NCBI GenBank assembly: GCA_911728455.2
Contig: OU452226.1
Location: 25,940,974 to 26,004,973, forward strand
Direction: 5' to 3'
DNA from: Marthasterias glacialis
Taxonomy: Eukaryota > Echinodermata > Asteroidea > Forcipulatida > Asteriidae
DNA: 64,000 nt
Both the position numbers and the translations under genes were made by a program. How positions within the stretch are numbered: position 1 is the first letter of the stretch; the number at the start of each line of letters is the position of its first letter. Positions 46,901-61,900 of this stretch are shown here, piece after piece. Under the pieces are notes generated by a model. The model ran no database searches, had not been told where the DNA came from, and worked only from the letters and a program-made list of their open reading frames with translations.

Positions 46901-49900
46901 TCTGGATGTGAAGCCAAGGATTTTCATAAAGTGAACTTAATCACTACACTAGCCAAGAACCCATGGAGAGAAGACAAGGAAGGAAGTTTCAGTTTTAGAT
47001 GTGGGAGGGAAAAACCCAGAGAATTATTCCAGTTGAAAACCCACTCAATCAGGTAGGGACTGAAAACCCAATCCACATAGTGCCCCTGGCGAGATTCGAA
47101 CTGGGGTCCTAATATGACCAATGTTTCTTACGATATGAGATGGGCTAATGACAGTGTTCCTGGTGTTATGTCAGAGAGTATACTCTCTGACATAATACTC
47201 GAGTATGCTCTTAGTTTTAAGTCATGGGTTGGCAACAACAAAAACGTTTGTTTTGTCATCATTGGACATTCACTTCTGTGATGACAGAAATACAATTAGA
47301 TAAAATGGAAATATCATGATCAGTTTCGCCAGCCGTCGACACGAAATGAACATCTGAGTGTGATCTGCTTACAAATGGTATTTGGCACCTGACTACTGTT
47401 TGATGACATCAGTGATAAGATGTGGTTCAAAAACCGAGTCCAACGCAGGAACCGTCTGGTAAACTACCGGCTAGCTATGATTAAGCTGTCCCAACACGAG
47501 TACGACTTAAACCAGCCAATAAAATGATTATGAAAACCAAAAACGGTTGCTTTGTTCTTGGGCAAGGCCACCAAGGCATTTTCTCCATGGTAAAGGGCAC
47601 CTCTATAATGAGGAAATTGTAAATTATATTGGAAAATTTCAAGGGCACCAAGGCAATGACCAGGGGCAACGGAAGCAATTGCCTCGGTTGCCCCCGTGAA
47701 GTATCGGCTCCTGCTTTTGATAATAAGCAACGGAGCATCTTTTATGATGAAACCTTCAAACATCCACCTAAAACTAGATTAATTGAAAATATCGGTCAAG
47801 TCTGACATCAAGGTTTTCATTTGTTTTCCAGCCACCGATGCTTAATGTATTTCCTTTTTGATCAGTGAACCGTACAACGACCTTGCCTGTCCCATCGATT
47901 GTTCTTCTCTAATTGTCAATCATCACATTAATTTCCTTTTATCTGTGCAATTTGTTTTCATAAAAACCCATTATTCAAACCAACACAACAAGCATGCGTT
48001 TAAACTTCTCACGCAACTATACTCTAGACCCACGAATAGAGTAAGAGTAAACAATATTAGCCGTATGTGTGAACAATGGCTGAGGGGATAATTGTCTTAA
48101 GTTTCCACAAATCAGACCTGACAGTAGCTCGTTCAATTCTAGCGCTTCCCTTGTGCTACTGGGCTGTATACCACAGGGTGACTGAAGGCACAGTGGGAAG
48201 GAAAGACTCCAACGTAATTGGTTTTAAAGGATCTGTGCAATGCTATCTGATTCGGATGCAAATATGAAGTGTTTGATGTAAAGATATTTCTGGACAGTTT
48301 TAACAAAATTTAAAAGCTCAGAGTATTATTTTAAGAACCTTGACATTTATGCTCTGATGCTCGACAAATTTAAGGCGCATCTCTTCGCGTTCACACCTGG
48401 CGGCTAATTCCGTATCCGTCTAAAAGGTCCTTCCGTCTAAAACATCCTTCAATCTGTTACCTCTGGAAGTTTGATCCTAAGTAATCGAATGTGTTATTTA
48501 TTATAATGTAATTACAATGACATAGCCTTGGAAATTGTCAAAGGACTTTAAGATTTTTCAACGTAAAATGACAATGTGAAAAGAAGTTGCCATCAAAGAA
48601 GTGACAAATGTTGATTAGTCAGAAAATGTCAATCCCGTAGCCTCGAAAACGTTAAGACATTTGATGGTCTTGTCATTTTTCAGAATTATAACATTTTGCT
48701 CACTTGTTGCAAAATAATTGTAAAAGGATGTGTTTGCATTTTACATTGGTCTGTGACTACACTATGGATTCGTTTTGAAACTTTCGCAAACTGTTTTTTA
48801 TTTGCAGGTTAAATTTAAAAACGTAGAATTCATGAAGTCACTTCACGCAAATCAAAATTGCGATATTAAGACAGTGTGTTTAGTGCAAGGGAATACGTAG
48901 CAGGAAAACAATCGACAGGGCTTCGTTTAGAGTGAGCTATAAATTGACTTTACCCGAAGCTATAGTGACGATGAGCAGGCGGTAATTGTTCTAGCCTTTA
49001 GCATCGCATCATAATAACATGACATTTATTCTCATTCTCAATAACTACTTTAAAGGTTTGTAGACTTGTCTTGTTCCTTGTCTACCCTGGCAGTGTTAAT
49101 TCTCAAAAGTCAATACCAACAAGAGGACCAGACTGTCCCCCTCCAAACCTCGCTTTGAGTGCATGGAATTGAATTTGGGGTAATGGACAAGATGGTTACA
49201 CCATTATCAAGGATAGCAGACCGCGCACGTCTCACACCGCACGTAGTTCAAACTTAACGTGATGTGGATGAACTAAATCGCACACTTTAATGAATCTCAA
49301 CTTATACAGTCTTGGGAGATACAGAGGGAGTTATCCACGACAAAACAATGAGTAGAGATTTTACAGAATTAATTTGAGATTTAACTCCAACCAGTTGTCT
49401 GGTTTATCAGACACTTTATGACACTAACTTTCCCTACAATGTGATTTTCAGAAAACGGTATAATTTCACAAGAATATGTTTTGTTACGTACTAGTGTTTA
49501 AAAAAAAAAACTTAATTGCTTTGATTTGGCAGTATTTAGTTATTACCAATCAGCGTCGAGTGAATTTTTAGAAAAAATATTTATTGTGATTGTTAGTGGC
49601 TCTGCAACTGCAATAATTAAGATTTTAAAAAAATATCACCATTATTTTTGTGTTTTGAGACTGGGATGTTCCATTGGCTGTACTTTATATTGATTCAAAG
49701 AGAGTAAGCATACCAATGCAGTTTGAGTTTTAGCCATCATTGTTACATGTTTACCCGTCATGTGCTATTATTACTCATATTATGCTAATGACCATACTTA
49801 GTAATGTATACAATTCTATTCCCATACAAATGAATCCAGGATTAACCTTTGTTATTATTTCTTTCATCATTCTAACAAAATGTTTTCCATAGTGTGATGT

Positions 49901-52900
49901 TAATTAACACCCCAAGGTCACCCTCATTACCAGCAAGCAATTCGTCTCTTAAACTTTAATGCAGTTTAATCCAAGACTAATTAAGGTCGTATCTGCTTGG
50001 TCCTCGTTCCGTGTCTGACGAGGGTGAAGCCGCCGTAAAACGGAACGCAACGTCCATCGAACTGCAACCCAGTGCGCCGTATAAAATGCCCCATAATTAA
50101 TGCATGAGATGAGGGACACTAGGACTGTCTCGACCTCCGTTGATTGGCATGACAAAGAAATGTCCATATGCAGCTGTAGAGAGTCCTTACTGTATGTAGA
50201 AATGAATGCATCTATTTTGAGTGATCATAAGATACGTTAGAATCAAGAAAATATGTATTACTTATATACGGACAATTGATTTCCCGCGAGATCTCACGGA
50301 ACCTTTCTAAAGCTTTGTGGAAAGTCACTTCATGCATAAATAACGTGATAGACTATCGATCATGGTGCAACCTTTTTTTCCCTTCATGCAATTGCACGTA
50401 CGTCACCACAACGAGGCTGGAAATGAAACAGAAGTCTGGTTCTATATGCGTACAAACACCAGGACGAGTAATCCTTAGTGTGTAACAAGAAACCAGACAA
50501 AATGGCTCCAGTTTGGTCGATTGGCCTTTTCTTGTGAAATAATTTTAAAATGCTTTTTCGATTTAGCAAATAATAAAACTCAAATTTCTAAGGTTTTTCG
50601 TCTTTGTTTGATTTGTGTGACCCTCTGTCACGAAAAATAATGTTCAAGGGCTCGGCGGGTAAGATTCTAAACAACGTGTACACGATCCTTCTCAAACAAA
50701 AGAATCATTATTCACAGTTGTCATGGAAACCTTATCGGCAATTTAAACTCAGTTGCTGCTTCGACCTCATTTATTTTGAATGGCCTTCACGGTACAATCG
50801 CTAATGGCCATCTATGGCTTCAGTTACGGCTTCTGGCTTAGGCTGCGCTATTCACGATTCCTAGTGCCGAAAGTATACACGCCTGGTTTAAGACCATTGT
50901 CTGTTATCCAAAAGTTACATTTTAAAGTAAGCCATTGCATGACTGCCTACTGATAGATAAGCTTTTAATTTTAAAGGGTAGGCTAGGCCCTAGACGTGTA
51001 TACTGTAAAACCGTTAAGCCGGTATAATGGCACTGTAGGGTAACAGAGATTCTTAAGCGGTGTCTGTTATTAAATGTGTCGTTTTGGAGGGAAAATATTT
51101 CGGGATCTAATCATGTGTTCTTTGGCGATGAAGAGATATCAGTAATTTCATATGTCCAATGAATAATGAATCATTTATCGTTCCATGTTTTTTCCCCAAA
51201 ATGTGAGGATTTGTTTTAATATTAACTTAAGTAATCGAAAAGATTTTGGATATATGTTCTTTTTAACTAACCATTTGAGTGCCATCTTTTTAATATATAA
51301 CATTTAATTACAATTCATTTTTTTTCTCTCTAGCGTGTGTCGCTAAACCTAACTATGGCTGTACATGTACCACAATGTATGTATAGCATTGTGTACAAAC
51401 GGGAAATGTAAATTACAATTTCAATTAGCTTTATGCACAACAATTTGTCAATCATCCATCGACATTTCGCAGGCTGATCTCCGCCTTTGTCTTCAAATAA
51501 AAGTAAAAATTTCATTTAGTCATCCTTATTTTACTTCCTAAATATATATCAATCGATCGCTTGGTGAAATGTCAATGAATTTTGTATGTTGTATGATGAA
51601 GGAATGCAAAAACTGGGCTGTCTATTATGTAAAGGTCGAGTTTGTGTATGAGGTTTTTTTTTACTGGAGCGGCCTTACAAAACGGTGCAATGAATGCGGA
51701 TTACAGTGTGATTACCATTGTTTACCATTGCTTACCATTGCTTACCATAATGATTACCATTGCTTACAATTACTTACAATTACTTACCATTGGTTGCCAT
51801 GGCTGTCTCTACATTTTAACAAAACATTAAAAAAACGTCATCATGGATAGTGGGTCAATCATCATGAAAAGAAGAATTTGATCTACCTCCCTCTATATCA
51901 ATAACATTTGTAATTACCGCACCATCTGTTTTGATAGCAAATTTATTAATAACTATAATTTCCATACAAAGATAGCAAGAGCACGTAGGAAGGAGCAAGA
52001 GTATCAGTGATTGCAGCTTGTCCATTATTACTGATACTTTATCTTGATTTATAGAGAGTAATCAATCACTTCTATCCACAGTTTGCAAACATTAACAATG
52101 TTTGTCCTTGTTAATTGAAAAGAAATAGAAAGCACAGGTAGCAGTAATTTCAACAACATTACTAATGCTTTACCTTATCTTGATTCAATGAGGGTAAGCA
52201 TGCGCGCTAGCGCAGTCAAACCAACGTGTACTTCACCTTGTCACCACTGACGCACCTTCTTCGCACCTCTTCTTGCCTGTCTTTAAATCTACTGGAAACA
52301 GGAAGAGTAAATCCTCTAATTAGACAGATTCCCTCAGGCAGTTTCCAGAAGAATCTAAAGGCTTGGTTCCCAGGGTCGGAATAAAAGGGTGAATATTATA
52401 TGTTTAAACAACATCAAACCAGGGATCGTGTACAGATGCTAAAGAGATAGTACACAAATGAATCCGAACGCAGGAATTTAAATTAACTTACCAACAATGT
52501 GCTAAACCATAATGGTTTAATGATTGATATACACAAAGCTCGAAATAAAGATTAATTTGGCAAAACATGGTGTCTCGGTGTCCCCAAGCATTTGCTTTTC
52601 CACGCGCAAACAGTTTATTTAGGAAATACATTTTTGAGAAATTAGAATTAGCTGTTCCAAACTGCTTTACAAACCAACAGTACCGTATAAATGAAAAAAA
52701 AACCACATTTTTGTTTAAACAACGCAAGCCAGGCCTTTCACATGTAATTCAAACAGCGAAAACCAATCATCCACTTTCAGTTATATTAGTCCAAACACTG
52801 TATTTGCTTTTCCCCAAAACAGCAGAAAATTAGCCTATTCTTGTTGGATTTATACAATAACCCAGCAGCCATCTGCTTTTCCGTCATTCGCGGTTGGCCT

Positions 52901-55900
52901 ACATCTTTTCAGTGCAGGTGTGAAACTGTGTTTTGAAAAACACGCTGGATAATTTTGCCAGAAATGCTGAAGTTTACGTTTTCCGTTTGGCGTGACGCCT
53001 TTATATGCACTGTTTTGAACAGTCTCTGTCCCTACCACGAGCACCTGCAGTGCTAACTGTACACCGGCACAGTCTTCATCCGGTCTCCCTCAAGATCATT
53101 CCAGAAAATTACTCCTCAATCGATTTTCTTGGTAGGAATTAAATCTCCCGAGATGAGCTGCTTAAAATTATACAGGGCTGAGTTAGGTCGGCGATAACTT
53201 TAATCCTATACCGCAGACATGATCGTTGTAAATGCATGAAGCGTGAATAAATATCACCATCGAACTTTGGCAACAAAATTCACGAAGAAACAAGATGGAT
53301 GAGCACCTTTGACCGGATGGAGTCTAAGAAAAATTACCTTTGACCAGATGGAGTCTATGGGCGAGCCTGTTGACCGGATGGAGTCTATTATGTCCTTTTA
53401 AAGCGAATCAGATCGCTGTCACAGTTTCACTTTCTCTAGGATCCATGCTAGAGAAAGAAAGTTAACAGAGTGCGCAAATTGCCAAGGTTTGTTTGCTCTT
53501 AACAACAGGGGAATATATACCAGATGATTGGTATTTTAATGGAACTTTTCCCATATGAAGTGAATTCGAACAATGATGAAGTTCTCAGTCTGAGATACAG
53601 ATTGTTTACATCATGTGGTATCTGAATTGATAACTCTTCTCTGCCAATACACGTTCTGAACAGTTTCCTTACAGTAATTTCCGAATCCGATTTAGTATTT
53701 TGCTAGACAAAGAAACTTGAGTATTGCTTATACAAGTAGAACACATGAGCGTCCATTCCTTTTTTATGGAAGTCGCCAGACACACAAGGCCAGTAAGCCA
53801 CTCGAGGTGTGGGCTGCAAATCAACTGTCTTTAAACTTAGTAAGTTGTATTTTAAAACAGACGGTTTATATTACCATTGAAGTTCTTCTTTTTTTCTTCC
53901 ACATTTCTGCACACAATGCTTTGTTCCCAGAAGAAGTAATGAAAAACGACAAAACTTTCCACTCAGTGTTCTTGAAGCACAATTTGGAACTGTTAATGCT
54001 TACAATCTTTTGCCAGTCACACTTTCGTTATAACGAAAGGAAAGCTAAATTCTGAATGGAAATGGAAAAACGTGTCTTGCGAGTAATTCCAGCAACAAAT
54101 ATGCAACAGTCAAACGTTATTGCTTGTGACCTTCTGCTGGGACAAATAAAATTATACTTCGTGTCCCCGGAAAAAAGGTCGTACAGCCTTCCGACCTTTT
54201 ACCGGGCACACGACGACTTCACAATCGCTAAAAATATTCGTCTCTGACCTTATTTTCTTCACTGACGGATCATGTCTTATTGAGAGGTTTGGTAATATCA
54301 ATTCTTCAACAAACACTAATAACTCATCCATCTCGGTCCAGCCGGGTTTTGTCAATATTTTTTTATTTTTTTTTACGAATTAAGATTAAACCACATTGAA
54401 ACTATTGAGGATATAATTCAGGAACCGCTCTATACATTATACTAACAAATTAGACTTATAAAACCAAAATAAAAATATATCAACAAATATTGAATGTTGT
54501 ATATTAGGCCTAGGTTAAATGCATTTCATCTAGCAATTTTTTGTTGCTGTTGACAAAGGTGAACTAACGGTTAATCAATGTTTGTGCATTGTGTTAAAGA
54601 AGTAAACAAATCAATATTAGTAGCACATCAAAGCCGAAAATTAAACTACATGTTTTAGGCCCTATGTAAATTTATTTAAAATATTTGTACGCAAATATTT
54701 GGTATATTGGTCTTCGCCTGCAGAACCCCTGTCAAGCAAAATTTATAATCGCACGTTTTTAAATTATTCAGAAATCAAACTTCTGTTCCATTAACCTATT
54801 AATATTAATTCACCTAAGGGTTTTGGGTTGAGAAAATGAATAGCAATCTTAAAATTAATCAGGTGCCATGTACAACAATTTCCAGATGAGTTAGCAATTT
54901 CAATTGCCGACTAAAAATGGCGGGCTTTAAGACACAACATCCTGCCTGTTTTTTTACCAGACCCGTGTGGACAGCTTTCACTTTGTCTGATTGTTTCCGA
55001 GATCCTTCCAGCATGGGAAGAAATCATTGGCGGGTAAAATTTCTGATGAAAATAATTTCTGTGTAATTATCGTCTGCTACTACAGACAGCGAGAGTGGGC
55101 TCGTATGGTTAGGTAGCGTTGTCTAGTCAAGCGTTGTATCAGTACATATCGACCAGCCATGCGAGAGTAATTCTACTGTATAGCGTGCGTGTGCCCTGAA
55201 ACCCGTGGTCTGTCAGGCCTCATTATCGGATCTTAATTAATCCCTTGTTTTTTATCCTGATGGGGAATACAAACCCAAGGAAATTAATCATATCCGAAGT
55301 AATTAAGTAGGAGGAATCGTCTGGTCTTTTCTTGGTTAACTCAAATTCTATTGGAAGAATGACGAATGGTCTATACTCTATGGAGTTCTTAGCTGGTCGT
55401 TTTAAATAAATTTAATTTCATTTCATTTATTAATTCTGGATGTGAAGCCAAGGATTCTCAGAAAAGTGAACTTAATCACTATACTAGCCAAGAACCCCAT
55501 GAAGAGAAGAAAAAGGAAGGAAGTTTCAGTTTTAGATGTGGGAGGAAAACCCCAGAGAAATAAACCAGGGAAAACCCACACAATCAGGTAGGGACCGAAA
55601 ACCCAATCCACATAGTGCCCCTGACGGGATTCGAACCGGAGTCCTAGAGGTGGAAGGCAAGGAAAAAACAACTACGCCAACCCGACCTGCTCTCTCTCTC
55701 CCCCCCCCCCCCCTCTCTCTCTCTCTCTCTCGTTGGTTTTTAAATGCTTCAACATGATTATCATGTTCCTAATTTACCGTAATGCTGTCGTCTGAATGTC
55801 TCAATGTAATAAATTAAGTATCGATTTTGCACTAAATAAAAGAAAATCTATATAAAGGACGCTACTTCTAATAAAAAATAAATAAATAAATAAAAATTGA

Positions 55901-58900
55901 TTTAACATTGCACTAAATACTAATTTACATTTTACCGTCAGCTATTTCGTTCAAAGACATTTATTAAACCATGGGATGTGAAATTTGATGGGGGAATATC
56001 AAAACAACCTTTCAATTTATCCTAACTGAATTATGCAATTCTTTGCGCAATGATAAAGTGAACCGGAAGTCCGGTTGGAACACAAACAGAGCTAGGAGAA
56101 TCGGGAACAATTGGAATTGGTTTCAGTTTGTAATTTCCTGTTCAAACGTTTTTTTTTAAAGGCTTATGTCCGTGTGCAGTCTGAGCGACACCTTGTCATA
56201 ATGATGCGACATGTTGTGAGCTTTCACTCTTCTCAGAATATGGCGTTGTAAAAATTCTCCCATTTGGATATTAAGATAAAATACAGAGAGAGTTGTTGTG
56301 TAAGGCCTACCATTGTCCCTATTGTTTAAGTACAAAACTGTAAAACGTGTACAACGAACGTCGTGTAAAATCTACGAGACTATAAACGAAACACACGATA
56401 TTAAAAACACACAACTGCGACTCGTAGTCAGATCTGTCTTTTTCTGATTCCCACAATACACTAACCGTCTATGCTATGATAAACCAGTTAGGGCGCCAGA
56501 CTATTTTCCAGTCTCTGTATAGTCGTGTAGATTAATATGGAAGATGGATATTGGATACTCGTAGGAAAGGTCTAGTCTCTGATGATGCACAGTTAATATT
56601 TTACGTGTTTATTTTATTTGACGTTTCAATCTCGTAGCATTACCCGTACGGTTTATTTTAGGGTTGGGCGGACAGCCCGTTTGTAAGCACATGAATAAAT
56701 TCACATTCACTATACAGCCTGCAATAAGTTGTGTGGTTGTTTCTAATTTTCATTATTTGGAATATAAAAAGAATCTCTGGACTGTGAGGCTTTTGTTGCT
56801 GGTATGAAGTAGTAAATATTGAAATTGGCTATTTAAAAACACAGTAATATGAAATTGGGCTGATAGAAAATACATTTGAAATCGGGCTATTAGAAAACGT
56901 TTTTTTTTTTAATTTGGCTATTTTCAAACGCAGTAGTTTGTAATTTGGTTATTTGAAAACCCAATAGCTTGGAATTAGGTTATTTGAAAACGCAATAGTT
57001 TGGAATTGGGTTATTTGAAAGACGTAGTAATTTGAAACTGGGCTATTTGAAAACACAATAGTTAGAAATTGTCTCAGTTGCTGAGCAAAAGATAAAGGAA
57101 ACCAGTCCCAATCAATGTACATTATTATAAATGGCAGGTAACCCATTCACTAAGCAACATGTGTCTAATTTGCTGATGTTTTTTTGACAAGTTTAGCAGC
57201 TTCATGAAATTAGGCCTTGCTCGTTATTATGTCTTCCTCACAGTTCAATGTCTCCAGTCCCCTCCCTCCCTCCCAGTTCCGATACACCCACCCAGTACGT
57301 TTTAAATTGACATTTTAAAACGGATTATTCTATTGGATTGAATCATAATTATTGAAAACTAGCTTCTCTATCTCTAAAGCCACAAAGTCATAAATCTGTA
57401 ATTGAGTTAGTAGTTAAATGCAAATTAAGCACTGAAGTATGATATTCAGAGGAATTTATACGGTTCAAGTTGGTAAAGATTTGAATATGCCTGCAACATG
57501 TTGCAAGGCTTCAACATTGTATCATTTTTTGTTGACGTCATTTCAAACCATATTGATTGATTCTGCACAAGCATCTTAATTGGTGTTTTGTACGATCTTA
57601 AATCTACCTGTAAGTCTGTAAGTTGATATCATTAATAACTAATAAATATTGATAACCAGGTAATATTGGGGCATTACGGTTTATTGTTCATCGCTGTTCA
57701 AAACAAGCAGGTAGAGACGTGAATATGGTCAGTAAATTACTCTGAATGCACTGCTGACAAGATGAGATAACCCTAACTGCACGAAACATGACCGCAGAGA
57801 CCATGAAACGATTCCCACTTTTATTGTCTCGTCTCAAGTCTCTTCATCTCTGTCAGAACTCCTTATCAGAATCATTTGCTTTTCAAATGAGTTGACTCAA
57901 GACATCTCTTCCCATTATGTGTATATTGATTCAGACACTCCATATTTAATTTGATTGCAATAGTGAGTGATCTACTGGTCCGTATACGCGAACATTTTTT
58001 TTATTTTACGACCGCAGCAAATCAGCCAAAAGTCTGTATAATAGCAGATTTTAAGATTTTCCCTTTTCTCTACTTTGCGAAACAATGTTATTTCCAGTGA
58101 TTGTAGTCAGTAACTGATTGATTTCCGCAAACTGACTATTTCGGCTGATTTGACCCGGTAACAATCTCATTTCCGCCGAGTTGACCCGGCAACTATCTCA
58201 TTTCCGCTGATTTTGACCCGGTAACAATCTCATTTCCACCGAGTTGACCCGGCAACTATCCCATTTCCGCTGATTTGACGTTACTCATTTGTCAGTTAAT
58301 TATTTAACTGTTATAATAACTGACTGAATTCCACAGAAACGTTCCCTTTCGTTAAAAGGTGATAAAGTCTTAATCAAATCAGTATTGCAATAGAATCAAA
58401 ATGAAACGCAAAAACTCACTTTATAGCTGTGCAACAGGTTTTGCAAAAGTTCGTATAAGTCTATTAAAAAATGTTGACGCACGAATCACCGTACGTTTCC
58501 GTCACACACGAAATCAAGATGTAGTTATTTTATGAAATATCTGCCGTTTTATAACCAGACGCGATAACATCGGTGAATTGGGCAAAATGTGCAGGCCAAT
58601 GGCGGCTTCATATGTGTGTGTATATATAGGCATATAGCCCTTATTACATTTAAAGGGAAATTGTAATATATTTAAATAACTGGAAATCCTTTTAATTTAT
58701 TTATTTCTTCTAAGAGAATCACAGATGTTTTACAGTTAAATCCGTGGTTTTACTACGGCTGACTTCCATTACTTCAAGTTTGATGATATCTCCCGGATTG
58801 GAGAAAAGTATACAAAAATAACCAGTTGACTCGTACGAATAAAATGATCTACCAAACCCTTTAACTTCTTCGACATGACTTCGTCCTCACAGATGTCAGT

Positions 58901-61900
58901 TGCAATCATGGTCCTTAATCCAATCATACCAGATCCAGCAATCTAATTAATCACAGAATGGAAACCCGTCGGCTTTATTTATTAAGAGACAATTTGGAAC
59001 CTTATTAATTAATACCGAGCCACACCTGTTGAATTAAATCAGTGACGTCATGTTGTTTTAATACCCTTGCATGCTTATTTCGGTTGTTAATTGATGGCGT
59101 TTTGGAGCCGGAGGTGCAATGTAAACGAATGTTATACATGTATGTGCATGAACATTCGTTATACAGCACTTTTAACTTTTAAAATGTCATCACTTACCAA
59201 CAGGAATAATCTTGTAAGTTCGTGCTAGAGTTGTGACTCGACTTACATGAGAGCAATGTGTATTGTTTGGTTTAGGGTATCGAATGGAGCGACTTTGACT
59301 ACGGCTATGGCTTCTGACTGCTGCGGTACCATTGAATATTGTGCGGTTTTAGCAATATAGCCACTGCTCAGGCAAATAATTCAGACATGGCCTTATTTAC
59401 GGCTGTACGTATGGATTATACAAGTGCAAATATATTAAACTTTGTCTAAGTATAAGAATTACATTTTTACTGATAACTTTACCCTCGTGCAACTATCTTG
59501 CATTTTGTCCCAGATTATTATAAACCAATATAGTCAAGTGCCTCACTTGAATGTGCAGAACAGCCTGGCATCTTATAGTTCTTTACTGTCCAAAATGCTG
59601 TCGCCATCTTTTATATTAACATACATCAAAGATGGCGACAGAATAATATCATTCCCAATGTACACGATGGACATGATAGGCAGAAGGGTGCCAGACTGTT
59701 ATTTTTCTTGAATTGGTTACGTTTTGTGAGAACAAGAAAGCTGTAGATTGTGAACTGACAAAGATTTGTTCTTGTACCATAATGATAATTAATCAATGTT
59801 ATCATGGTTGACATTATACGATCGGATTTCCAAGTCTGGTTCAATATGTAGCTTCAGTAGTGTCAAATGGTGTCGCCTGGACAGCCATTTTGGATTGAAC
59901 TACTCTTGTCTTTAACAAACCATAGAGAAATCGGACAAGGCTTCAAGTTTCTTGGCCACTTTTGCGCAAATCTTTTTTGAGACTTTCAAATTGCCGTTCA
60001 GTCACCCGGAAGTCTTGAAGCAGTCTGATGGAACCTTTCAAGTTGAAAGCCGTGTATATAAATGCAGCGCACTGTGACCGCACAGTGACCGTTCCTCTAA
60101 CGTGATTGCATTCACAAAACTGCTTTTCGATCTGCTACGCTATCCATCAAGCTTATGATCATAATGGTACTATCTGAAAACCTTCAAATCGATGATGTAT
60201 AGTCTGACCCCACGTTAATATGAGTATTAGTGTTTATTATTGTAATGGAATACAGGACGCCATACAGAACAAAAAATGGCCGCAGCACGCAAGTGAGCAG
60301 CGTTCCTGAATGTAGGCATGGTCTCCCATGATCTAAGTAAGAATTTCGATTTAAACGTCATATTAATTCGCTATAGTTCATAAAACAATCATGAGTCTGT
60401 AAAGTGACGTAGATAATTAAAATAAACAACAGAGTAATTTACTAGCTATGTTTTGCGATGTTCATCCCACTCGATCGTGTTTTTGTCGAGTTGCATTTCA
60501 TTTTTCTTGAAGACTATAGAAATTCAAACGGAAATATTTTGTATGATTAAACATTATCGATAAACGACCGTGGAATTTCTGTAGCATGTTTTTGACATAT
60601 TTTTAGTCAACATTTTTATAAATTGCAGCCAAGGTCACGCAATTCTAGCAATTGCGTAACCATCTGCAATTCCACGTTTCCAATGTAGACATTTTGTATG
60701 CAGTTTCCTTTTCAATTTGAAGCTGCGAATCTGCCTTTACTAAGCCCTCAAGTGTTGAAGCAGGACATTCAATTGAGCACCATCTGTTTATTTTGAACGC
60801 TCTTATTGGCCAATGGTCATCATGTGTTCCAAATATTTTGTGTTTTTCCTTTCTGTGAAGTGTTTTCGCAATGTCAACAACACATGCACAAGATATTCCG
60901 ATTTCAACACTACAATGTAGTTACACTGATCATCAACGAACTCAACATAAGTGCTAGGGAAATAAAGGAAAATCAGGTAAATGTTTGCACCTTGTGAGAC
61001 TCGATGATGTTGCCGAGGGCTTTATTGAGCGATGGAGTCTTGGCAAATACAACTGGAACAGACATCAAACCAATGTCACGGGAAAGGTTGATGTTTCCAG
61101 GATGACATTTATATCCGTCTCAACATATGCCTGAGATATCCTATAGCAACAATAAGTATCTGTGCCGCGATCATCTGGATGAGTTAGATGTAGATGTCAA
61201 AATATCACAAGAATCTTACCGTGTACACATTTTAATGAAGATAAAGTTTCACTTAATTTCCCGTCGGTAGGTTTTGGGTTTCTTAGTGTCTAAAAGGATT
61301 GTAGAGGTAATTCTAGTATTGAAGGGGAAAAAACTATCAAATGTCATAAACCATAAATGCCATAATACTGTTATTTTTGTAAAAATAATTCTGTTAAAAA
61401 TTCTGAATAAATGAGTACTCCTCGTTGTTGTATTATGCATTCATTCAGCTGTGGGTATTAAGGATGAATGATTTGAAACAAACGATTTTACAAGTCACAC
61501 GTGAGGTAAATGACGTCATGTTTTATGTTCATTTCCATCACGGAGTGTATTGCAGATATATTTATCTTGTATATGGGCATTAGGGACAGCATTTCAGTCG
61601 TTGTATGAGAAATTCCATTGAGTTTTGACTATATTGCATACGGTATACGCATTTAGTGCTGACTACGGTCTTATAACGTGGCGATGCTATTATCTGATAC
61701 TCACGTTGGAAGTAATAACATTACTATCAATATTTATGTACGTGTTTTCAAATAATAAGGTACGTGAACATCAACGGACGATGGAAGTATAGCCATAGGC
61801 GTACTGGGACTTGTTGGTTAAAGGGTGGGGGGGGGGGGGGAGGGGTTGATTGGCCCGAAATTGTACATAGATAGAAACACAAGTATTGCTTTCTAATATC

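Noticed and set aside
47464..47763. Minus-strand ORF of 99 residues
   Set aside because: Overlaps an imperfect palindrome, and a second frame is equally open; no family recognised.
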